From Lingula anatina (Eukaryota; Brachiopoda; Lingulata; Lingulida; Lingulidae), in NCBI RefSeq assembly GCF_001039355.2, contig NW_019775419.1:62001-126000 (forward strand): a stretch of 64,000 bases of DNA, given 5' to 3'. A program made the translations under genes and the position numbers. The notes beneath the pieces were generated by a model. It made no database searches. It saw only the letters and a list, made by a program, of their open reading frames with translations, and was not told the origin of the DNA. This document shows, one piece after another, positions 34,515-46,500 of the stretch (within the stretch, counting starts at the first letter, position 1; each line of letters begins with the position of its first letter).

Positions 34515-37500
34515 CTGAAAAAGGCATAGGAAATATTTTAAAGGTTTCGGCTCTCAAATTAACTTAAAAGGTATCTGTTTTTCGAAGACAAAGGATTCAT
34601 AATTGGTTTGATATGTAGGTAATTTTCTTTTACTGTGTTGCCTTCGTTTTTGAATCCATGATATAGAAAGAGAGGTATTAGAAGTGCACCAAGATTGAAA
34701 AAGCTTATTTAATCCCAAAAATAGCATTCTCAAGGTTGCTTATTGGGGTAACTCATGCGTTCTAGTAACCTGTATGAAAATTACCAAGTAAAATCGAAAA
34801 AAAAAGCATTTAGAAAAAAGAGAAACAACGTCTGTATTACATACAGAAGTATTGGTATTCCTTTTACTTTCACCAATCAACTGTTCTGCTTCTTGCCGCC
34901 TTCTTTTTCGTTCCTTTTGCAGCAGAACATTAACAAACGCATACTCCAAAACGGAACCAAAGACAAACAGCAGGCACATCGCCAACCACACGTCAACTGC
35001 TTTGATATAAGACACCCTGGGAAGACGCTCCTGGAGGCTGACGCTCTGGGTAGTGATGGTTAGGACGGTGATTAAGCCAATGGACACTCGGGCTGGAACT
35101 GCCACGGGGTCGATGAAGAAATTGACGAAGGAGAGGATGACGACAACTATGGTTGGTGCGTAGATGTTCAAGAGGTAAAACCGAATGTCCCGTTTTAACC
35201 GAAATTCGGCGTATATGCAGGTGTAGGCGCCTGAAAGAAAAGAATGGACATGAACGAAAGGATCATCGATGTGGTTCGGGTTGTTGATATTACTATTTAA
35301 CACTCGGTAAAGGTAAACATTCGTTAACAGTTCATATACTACTGGCATTCCTCTCGCATTTAATATCTAAAACGATGTCTTAAAATTAAAAAAAAAAAAT
35401 AAAATAAAAAAAAACGATTGAACGGTTCTCGGAAAGAATTTCCACGTCATATTTATAAAAAACATATCCAGACATGCTGTAAATGGACCTTGCACGGATA
35501 TCCACATTCATCTTCGTTGACCAGACAAACATGGACGTTGTCATGGGAACATCTTATCTTTTTCACCGAAATCCATTATTTGATAATCATCTGTCTTACA
35601 AGTGATATCTTAAAGAAAACCGAACTGCAGATTAATCATTGATTTACCACATTTTTTTCATATGATGGGATTATTATCAGCACTTCTCATTTCAAGAAAG
35701 AAAGGAAATAAAATTACACGTTTTTCATTCGAAAACGTTGTTTTGAGCATTCTCCCTTGCTACCGTTCCATTGTGGTTCACTAAATGTCGTCCCAAACAA
35801 GCGCCCCTTTAGCAGAAGAGTGAGAGTGAGAAGAATCTGAATTTCACGTGGGACATGCAATTTTTTCTCTGAACTATTGTAAATCTTCTCTGGCTAGTAT
35901 ATAATCAATAGAGATAAAAAGAGAGAAAAGAAGAGACAGACTGGCGGTTTAAACCATTTTTATGAAAGACTCAAGAAGGCATTTTAATACAAACGTTATT
36001 AGTGCAGTACAATAAAATACACCACTACGTACATAGGAAAGTGAAACTGCAAAGATACAGAGGAAGTTTGATTTAAGAAACAAGTTAAGCAATTTATGTA
36101 TAATACTAAATAAGTAACTTTGTAGCACATGTAAACGCAAGCATGTAAAACACACTAGTATATGAGCTCCTGTAGATAAGCTCTTTACGCTTTAACAACT
36201 AGTTTCTGTGTTCAAAAATTCCCTGTCATTTCCTAAGTACCTGTTATTGTTCTTGTCGTGCAGTTCTTGGCTGTCACATTGTCCAATGTGAATTCTGGAA
36301 TGTTTACATGAATGTCATCCTTGAACTGCAGTGGATGATCGCTCCAGACAAAGATTATATCATCAGTTGTGTAAGCATCTGAAAGTGATAACAGAGTCAA
36401 AGAGGTCATAAATATTTATTGCAGCTTCACATCCGCCAGAAGCCTTGTATAAGCAAAACTAGTCGGAAGCGCTGATGAAGAATTGTACACATGAGACAAA
36501 TATAATGAAATAAGTGTTTCAGTAATAAAAATAAATAACTGCATCAAAACATTTTGTCAATAAAGGCACATTAAGAAACGTTATTGTTTCACGCCTCAGG
36601 TGATAGAGATGTGTAGGTATTGCAAAATAGTAATAAAGTGAGTCATATCTAAATGAAAAAGCAACACAAAATGTGGCAATTTCAATTTCACACTCGATAG
36701 ACATGATGAGATGTAGAGACACATTTGCTAGTTTCCTTTCATGCAATCTTCTAATTACACTTTTTCTATGATCATCATTACATCAAACTCAGTCGTTACG
36801 TATATCCTAAAATCTTTCCTCAAAGCCCACGTTCATTGCAAATTATTTTCCCTGAAGGTCTTAATCACTCAATATTTAACCCAAATGAGATGGCTGACAT
36901 TTCATTCAGCTTCAGCGTTTCCATTACTTTTTCGATGAATGTCTGCTAATGACATCAGGTGTAACACAGCCAAATGGCTGCAATTGCATTTACCACAGAC
37001 ACGGCGTGTTTAACTTAAATCATACAAATACACAGTAAGTGGATGCTTACAATTAATGTTCTAATGCCAGAAACGTTAAGTATCCTGTTTTGCAAAAGAG
37101 AAAGTGTGTCATTTAGAGCAACTAACATTGCGTGAATCCAGTAATGCACTTCATGGATCGGATACTCACAGCTGTGCATCTCAATACGGCATGTCTGGAT
37201 ATCCATGGGGAAGTTTGTGAAGTCATATAGACAGTCCAGCCTTACGGACAGCCTGCAATGTAGTTCAGAAATAAAGCTCATGAATTGTGCACTGATATCA
37301 GATAGCCCCCATGAATTCGGGCTTTTGTAAATGGTCATAAAGAATTCCAATGTTGATATAAGTTATAAAAGTTTTCCCATGTTTTCAACAAATAAAAATA
37401 TGACGTAGAAAAATGAAAAGACTGCCACTTTACAAAACCGGAATGAATTCATAAATGCTTTTCGGTTTCTGTTTCCCATATATCATAAACTTCACCATCA

Positions 37501-40500
37501 TTGCTGCTATCATCATTGTATCTATAGCATATGTGTCAACAAGGCTAAATGCTTCCAAAAACCATGATAAACTATAATAAATGTCAACCTCGTTTACAGC
37601 ACAGATAAGGCTTCCTTTAGAATTGTGCCTTTCTACAAATTGGAATTGCAACTAATTTTAATCCTTCGAAACTGAAACATTCCATATTAAATGTCAAGTC
37701 TGTTATTTAAACCATCTCAATCTGAAGCAAATGTCAAAAAATACGAATAGGCCTACACCATCACAATAATACAAATAACATCCTTCAAAAATCACACTGA
37801 CCACACACTGACCACATGCCCTGACCACACACTGACCACACCACTGACCTTTGAGAATAGAGAATATTACCCTCCTCTGTGACCCTCAGCAATATATTCG
37901 GGGTGGTGATGTCATGCCTCCAGGATTGCTTTTCGTTCGAGAAGAACAGATCCGGCACCCACACGTCTCCTATTGCTTTATCAGAGAGCGTGATCCCGGA
38001 CCGGTGAACATTGTCCGAGAGATTGCTCGTGTTCAGTTGAAGGCGAGGGTCATTCCACATCTGCCGAAGGTAAAGATTCACGGTGAAATCCTGAAACGAA
38101 AATAATGTTTTTCGTGTTTATCTGAAATTATGAATTGTTTGTTCACAAAAAAAAGACATGGAGTGCAACCATACTTACATGTGCTTGCACAAAGCGAGGG
38201 CTCAGGCTTGCAATATTCAAGGTCATTACAATTTAAAGGGATAACAACTGTTCACTTTGGCCAAAAATGAATTTCCCGTACTTACCAATGGTTAATGAAT
38301 CCATTTCTACATTCAAAGTAAGTACCTTTTTTAAGAGTTTGTTTTTTGTAATAATCTCATAAGAGATTATCTCTTAAGAGATTATTACAGAGCATAGCCA
38401 TCTATGGGGGTCACTTGGTCTGATGACAAGCACAGATTGCAGATTTATTGCTATAACTGCCGTTTTGTGGTAAAATAGAATATTTCATATTTCTATGAGT
38501 TGTTTACAATGCATTTACTGTGAAATAAAGATCTCATACAGAGTTTTTATCCCTTTAAATGACGACAGAACATGCAGTACCATACTTGTGTTAAAAGCAT
38601 AAGGGCTTCCCTGACATTTCTATCAAAAGGAAGTATATCAAATTGTTGAATTCGAGAAATATTTCAAAATATTTTTCCGTGACATTTTCTCTAAGATACA
38701 CGAGCTGAAACCCCATTTTTAGATTAAAATAAATTAGGGCATGCGTGTGTGTTGTTATTTGATTATTTGAAGAATAAGGACATGCTTCTTTCTTATATCA
38801 CGGTGAAATCATTCTTTCTACGTAGAATGTTTATCACTTTTCGTACACTTCGCATTGCCGATAGTTGCTTCTGAACACTGACGAAGGTATAATGTCATAT
38901 AACCACATTTGCTTATTTTGCATGTGTTTGGGAGATATGAGAGTGCCTTGTTCCTCAGAGACATCGTGAATAAGGAGTATCACTCTTAAAGATATTAGGG
39001 CAGGTTTTTTGTTTAAACTTAACATGCCAAATTTGACCCAAGAGAAATGCTGTCTGCCCCAGATATGCATTGACCACTATTGTGGCACGTAATCGCAACG
39101 ACCATCGTTTAATAAGGAACAGCTGTGCAACGTTATGAAAGAAATGAGATAGCATGTAGGCCTACCATCTACCATAAAAATCCTGGGGATGTAAGTGTCC
39201 AGGTCACCTAACGCTTTTTTTTTCTTTTACGCTAAAAAAGGCAATGTTACTGACCACACTAACCAAACCTTCATTTACATGTGTGTTCAGTGTATAGCTT
39301 CAGTGAAATTAAAGCCAAGTGCACATAGATTGAGTGAACCAAACGTAAATTTACAACAGGAAACATTAATTAGTTCTAGCGAACAGTTTGTTTTTTACTG
39401 TGGTCGCAAAGAGTCAAATTACGTACTCAGAAAAATCTATAAATGAACATGGAAATAAACCAACAACAGACAGTGTATGGTTTAATGTTCTTGGGTGTTG
39501 CCTATATAAATATGACACGCTAATGAAGTTAAGCGCCAAGGCTTTTTACCAATTTGCAACCGTGACATATGTCTTCCCAATAAAAAAAATTTTATTGTTT
39601 CTTGCATAGTGATGACAAAAAAGTAGATATTGTCTAAACAGACTAATGTTTTAATACCCTAAGGTCTAGAGCTCACATCGACCAGTCAGTTACGTGATCC
39701 CTATAATATGAGGCGTCAAAACACCATTCCTCATAGGTAAAATTAAACACGTTTAGTCTCTTAAGATACCATTGACTTTTTCATTAATACCCGATAACTG
39801 TTCTCTTCACACATACAGTATCTTGCGCATTTGTTGAACAGTTGAGTGATTTTTTCGAGCTGTATATTCAGAGCCCATGATACTTCTTTGCCATTTAAGT
39901 CACTGAAGTGGCAGTTGGAAAGGTGTTGAATATAACACTTCTTAATGTAAAATCAACGTAAGAAAAAATAAACACTTGGAAAAGATTCGTTCTCGAATAA
40001 ACATGTCTTGGACACATTGTTTTTTGGAAAATTTATCCTTATCGAGTTTCTTTTAATTTATCAATTAAAAGATAAGCGTTAGAGTGATTGTCCGCATTTT
40101 GCGTGACAAAGTAAAAACAAAACCTGAGCGTGAAATAAAAGATAAAAGTGCTGGCGCAAACCCTAGAAACAAAACTTTTAATATAAGCTTGCCCAGATAA
40201 GTTATAATTCAATTTTTTCATTGGGAACATCAGTTTACTTTACAATAATTAACTGATTCGTTTCTAGGTAAAACGAGATTTTGTAAGAGAAATGCATTAC
40301 TCGATCCAAATTCGCCTTTAAGATATTCCTGGATTGGTTGCGATAATGACTCGTCTACCCTTTACTGCACAAAACTGTTATCTGTCTTAATATGCTTAAA
40401 CACAAATTACCATCACATTTAAGGTCTCAGATGCCGCAAACGGTATCAGGACAATTTCCCCCCGGACAATTCCCCGCCCCCCCCCCCGGACTATTCCCCC

Positions 40501-43500
40501 CGGACAATTCCACCCCGGACGATTCCCCCCCCGAAGAACACATATATTTATATACAAATATAAAGTAAAGAGTACAAAGTTCAAACCTTTTCATCCATTT
40601 TCTGAATATTTTTTAGTGTGATGATGCAAATTTATCATTTTATTAAACAATTTATTTTCATGGAGTATAAGTACATGAAATTTTCGAGATAGAAGTACAG
40701 AACATTTTATTAAAAATCTGATCAAGGAATATATATCTCCAGGTAAAGGANGTCCGGGGGGGGGATTGTCCGGAATTGTAGTAGAATCGCCGCAAACATT
40801 TAATATAGACGAATATTCGTTTGCAGAACGGACTCCACATGTCGACACGCGGTTTGTCACACCCAAGTCAGTTGGATTAGGCTGTAAACACATTTGCACA
40901 TAATAAATAGTGTCTATTCTCTTCCGTTCCGAATGCAATTAGTGGAAAATGCCTATCTGGTATATTACGACCTTTGCTTTAATGCCCACCATGGGACGAA
41001 TTTTTACGGCAATACAACCCAACTGGCCATTAGTTATTGCCCTCGAAAAGGATGAAGATGACGTTCTGATGACTACGTGTCCAATAATTAGGTAAACGTG
41101 TTCTATCTATCATCATTATGGGCGACATCACCCTGAGTTTCACTGGCTGTCAATGGAACCTGGCAAGTTTAGCAAAGAATAAAAAATCACAAACACCGTT
41201 GTAAACCTTTTTGAACCTTCTGGAACCCCGACATGACATTTGTTCGATTATAACAGGCGTGTCCTTGAAAATGTCCAAGATAAAAGTATATGTTAACCGA
41301 ATATACATGTACAGTACCCATTTATCCATTTCACTTTCTTTGTTTTGAGGTAGTTTTTTTAGGAGAAAAATATAGTCAAATCATTAACATCGGATATCGG
41401 TGCCAGAGAGATTGTTCCAGGTCTTTACGTCAATTCTAAAGTGCGCATCGACCTCCCTGTTCTATCGAGTTTTAGATTTTAAAAATGCACAAACAAATAA
41501 GGTAATTTCAAATAAGGTTTCCAAGTCGACGGCTACACGTGTCCTATTGTTAAGTGAAGATACCTTTAGAGCAATAAGTTCAGACTATTCTTTGGAAAAT
41601 AGAAACATTGAAGACAGCACATCAAATTTCCACACACAGTCTCTATCAGTTTTTGTACAGTTAGCTGTACAACAAACAATGCAGCAAACATTACAAGAAA
41701 TAGAACGAGGATGGTAAACAACTATAAATAGGACGTTGACCCTTTTTACGCTTAAAATTGCTGGCTGTCTTATTTTAACACACTGCGAGTTTCCATTAAT
41801 TGCCGCAGCACACCCTAATATCCATTTTCTATCGGAAAGCTCTGGGTGTATGCTGGGTAGAATAGAGAAACTTTCAGTATTGACTCGCGGTTTAACAGTG
41901 CTAGCGTAATTCAACATCACACATAATATCACTAAAAATAACAAACTATACAATTGCAGTCACAATATCAATGAAACCGTTTGCAAAACAAGTCCCACAA
42001 TGGGACCCCCCATTATAACTTAATCGCTAATGGGTATTATGGAGGTATTATAAGAAGCTATTTTTCATGCATATGTCAAATGACAAATTAAGCTGATAGG
42101 TTCCCATTGCCCAAGGTGAAAAAAATCGCCAATTACCACATCGCATCAATAGGTCAACTCTTACCATTGCTGCTGCATTGAATTCACTGAAGGAGTTGAT
42201 CGCCAAATTGACTTTCACAGCGGTGGGGATTTCTGTAAAGAAATTGGTAAAATGCCGACAGATTATTTCCTGCAGGATCTGGCAATGGTGGAAACACACC
42301 CCACATCCAGATAACAAAGATGCTTAAAATGGTTGGAAGGTTTAAAAATAAATGTGTAATAAAGAGCAGGATCAGGATGAATACTTTTTTCCTAGAACAA
42401 TAAAAAGAAGTTAATAAGACGCTTTCATGCAGTTTTATCGTAGAATCTTTTACATTACCAACACAAAGACGTTTAAATCTACATTTTGGCAATGTAACAC
42501 AAATTCTGTTTCATCTATACACCTACAGTCTTGATAAAATTGTTTTACAAAGTCACCAAACATAACCAGGAAGCAGCCCCATAATAACGATCCCAAGCAA
42601 GTGCACACAAGGAGCTCTTTTGGCATGAATTGAAAATTGGAATAATTCAGTGCAGAGTATATCATGGTATGACGGAGCGCTTAGATAGGTATCTACAGAC
42701 AACAAACCTTGCTGTCTAATTGATTGAATTAGGGGACGGCAATGTTGCATTTGATACGATCAATGGAATACTCTACATGATAAATACAATTACGATATTG
42801 GCGTTAAACAACAGCAAGAACATCTTTCCATTTAAGAACAGTTTGTAATACAGCCTCACAAATTTTTCGCAAAAAATGTGCTTAACCATTTAGTTTGCTG
42901 TAAAAACGAAAAAAATAGCACAATACCAATAATACAGCAATACTAACATGAATGTTTAAAATACATGCAATTAGCAGAGGATAAAATAATCATAAGACGA
43001 TTAGCACTGCATTTTCTGCCTTAAAAGCATTATATACATATCCATTTAGCTTTCAAAACGGTCAATGAGTGTAAAGTGTAGAGATCATGCTGTATTATTA
43101 GTGGGCTGTTTGTCGTTTTCTTGTCAAAACGCTATCTAAATGTTACATTTACTGTTCCGACATGCGAATCCTAAAATCGATACTAAAAACGCCTTTCTGG
43201 GCATGTCGTAAGCTGCAGAACCAAATGGAGTCCGTCAACTTCCCATGTTTTCATCGTTCATCAACTCAAACACTAATGAAACCATCTGCGTATAATAATA
43301 AGGTGCGGACTGTTAAGTGAAACAAAAGGATATCAGTCAACCAAATTCATTGACCCTAATAGCTTTATGATATAACGCAATCATCGTCACGTTGTTTTCT
43401 TGTAGTTGGGGTCTATTAGAAAGCGTGGCCAGATTGACGCATTTCCCAACACGTACAGATGACAGGAAATTAAAAGGCAACTTCATCACTGAGCTACATA

Positions 43501-46500
43501 AATGGTCAAGTAATTGGATGCCACATTAAGTCCACGATCAATCAATTCGATTATTAAATGGCGATGGCAAAATATGTTTTTGTGTCTCTTCACAAATTAT
43601 TGGATGATTCAAAGAGCGTCCGAATGGATATCATATGTCAAATTGGAAAAAAAAGCCACAATTGAATTTCATAAGATTTTCGTCTTGTTATTATATTTTC
43701 AGATTGAGTAACTAATTTATCTGACCAGATATAAACGTTTAATACTTCTCTTTGTTTGCAAGATTCTGAGCGCAGAGAAAATATCTTGTTTGTTTATCAT
43801 AATAAACAACACAAACATTACTTGGAGGCATTTTACTTTTATCACTGCAACAGTGTAGACAACATTAGGGTATGGAAAACTGCACCTCTTTAAATATAAA
43901 CAACTTGACACAATGGCCATGGTATCATGATCATAGAAAAAGATCCATGACTTCTTTGAGGGCATCANCTAAAAAAAAAACGATTGAACGGTTCTCGGAA
44001 AGAATTTCCACGTCATATTTATAAAAAACATATCCAGACATGCTGTAAATGGACCTTGCACGGATATCCACATTCATCTTCGTTGACCAGACAAACATGG
44101 ACGTTGTCATGGGAACATCTTATCTTTTTCACCGAAATCCATTATTTGATAATCATCTGTCTTACAAGTGATATCTTAAAGAAAACCGAACTGCAGATTA
44201 ATCATTGATTTACCACATTTTTTTCATATGATGGGATTATTATCAGCACTTCATCATTTCAAGAAAGAAAGGAAATAAAATTACACGTTTTTCATTCGAA
44301 AACGTTGTTTTGAACATTCTCCCTTGCTGTCGTTCCATTGTGGTTCACTAAATGTAGTCCCAAACAAGCGCCCCTTTAGCAAAAGAGTCAGAGTGAGAAG
44401 AATCTGAATTTCACGTGGGACATACAATTTTTTCTCTGAACTATTGTATATCTTCTCTGGCCATTGTGTAACCAATAAAGATGAAAAGAAGAAACAGACT
44501 GGCGGTTCAAACCATTTTTATGAAAGACTCAAGAAGGCATTTTAATACAAACGTTATTAGTGCAGTACGATAAAATACACCACTACATACATAGGAAAGT
44601 GAAACTGCAAAGACATATAGAGGAAGTTTGATTTAAGAAACAAGTTAAGCAATTTATGTATAATACTAAATAAGTAACTTTGTAGCACATGTAAACGCAA
44701 GCATGTAAAACACACTAGTATATGAGCTCCTGTAGATAAGCTCTTTACGCTTCAACAACTAGTTTCTGTGTTCAAAAATTCCCTGTCATTTCCTAAGTAC
44801 CTGTTATTGTTCTTGTCGTGCAGTTCTTGGCTGTCACATTGTCCAATGTGAATTCTGGAATGTTTACATGGATGTCATCCTTGAACTGCAGTGGATGATC
44901 GCTCCAGACAAAGATTATATCATCCGTTGTGTAAGCATCTGAAAGTGATAACAGAGTCAAAGAGGTCATAAATATATATTGCAGCTTCACATCCGCCAGA
45001 AGCCTTGTATAAGCAAAACTAGTCGGGAGCGCTGATGAAGAATTGTACACATGAGACAAATATGATGAAATAAGTGTTTCAGTAACGAAAATAACTGCAT
45101 CAAAACATTTTGTCAATAAAGGCACATTAAGGAACGTTATTGTTTCACGCCTCAGGTGATAGAGATGTGTAGGTATTGCAAAATAGTAATAAAGTGAGTC
45201 ATATCTAAATGAAAAAGCAACACAAAATACGGCAATTTCAATTTCACACTCGATAGACATGATGAGATGTAGAGACATATTTGCTCGTTTCCTTTCATGC
45301 AATCTTCTAATTACACTATTTCTATGATCATCATTACATCAAACGCAATCGTTACGTATATCCTAAAATCTTTCCTCAAAGCCCACGTTCATTGCAAATT
45401 ATTTTCCCTGAAGATCTTAATCACTCAATATTTAACCCAAATGAGAGGCTGACATTTCATTCAGCTTCAGCGTTTCCATTACTTCTTCGATGAATGTCTA
45501 CTAATGACATCAGGTGTTACACAGCCAAATGACTGCAATTGCATTTACCACAGACACGGCGTGTTTAACTTAAATCATACAAATACACAGTAAGTGAATG
45601 CTTACAATTAATGTTCTAATGCCAGAAACGTTAAGTATCCTGTTTTGCAAAAGAGAAAGTGTGTCATTTAGAGCAACTAACATTGCGTGACTCCAGTAAT
45701 GCACTTCATGAATCGGATACTCACAGCTGTGCATCTCAATACGGCATGTCTGGATATCCATTGGGAAGTTTGTGAAGTCATATAAACAGTCCAGCCTGAC
45801 GGACAGCCTGCAAAATCAAATTGATGAATTGTACATTTATATCACAAAGTACCCATGAAGTCGGGTTTTTGTAAATGGTCATAAAGAATTCCAATGTTGA
45901 CATAAGTTATGAAAGTTTTTTCTCCTGTTTTCAGCAAATGAAAATATGATGTAGAAAAATGAAAAAACTACCACTTAAAACTAGAATGAATTCATAAATA
46001 TCATTCGGTTTCTGTTTCCCATAGATCACAAATTTCACCATCATTGCTACATGTAGTATTATCGTTGTATCTATAGTACCCGGTATATGTGTCAACAAGG
46101 CTTAAGGCTTGTAAAGACCATGATAAACCACAATAAATATCAACCTAGTTTGCAGCAGAGATAAGTGTGAACATATAAATATTATTTTAAAACTTTTTGT
46201 TTGAACGCATGCGTGCCAGCTCAAATTAGTCACGATTTTTTTTTTAATACTACACAGAATTTCATTATAAATTAAACCAACTCAATCTGAAGCCAATGTC
46301 AAAAACTACGAATACAGCATCACAATAACATCCAACAAAAATCACACTGACCACACGCTGACCACACCACTGACCTTTGAGAATAGAGAATATTACCCTC
46401 TTCTGTGACCCTCAGCAATATGTTCGGGGTGGTGATGTCATGCCTCCAGGATTGCTTTTCGTTCGAGAAGAACAAATCCGGCACCCACACGTCTCCTATT

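Larger units (their letters stand above)
34136..35399. repeat. Contig overlap 3, right copy
   Basis: Second copy of 32503-33765; continues into the rest of gene C, so it is the better copy to use for exons 7 and 8. Confidence 0.9.
35406..43967. repeat. Contig overlap 4, left copy (repeated at 43971-53826)
   Basis: 8.6 kb from CGATTGAACGGTTCTCGG to GACTTCTTTGAGGGCAT, recurring right of the n at 43968. Contains exons 6, 5, 4 and 3 of gene C. It differs by substitutions, a 318-bp TTAA element here, and a Tc1 element plus a fuller foldback element in the other copy. Confidence 0.9.

Noticed and set aside
32669-35230. Two separate channel genes sharing TM1-TM4 exons
   Set aside because: The copies are nearly identical including introns and straddle an N run; no separate upstream exons exist for the outer copy.
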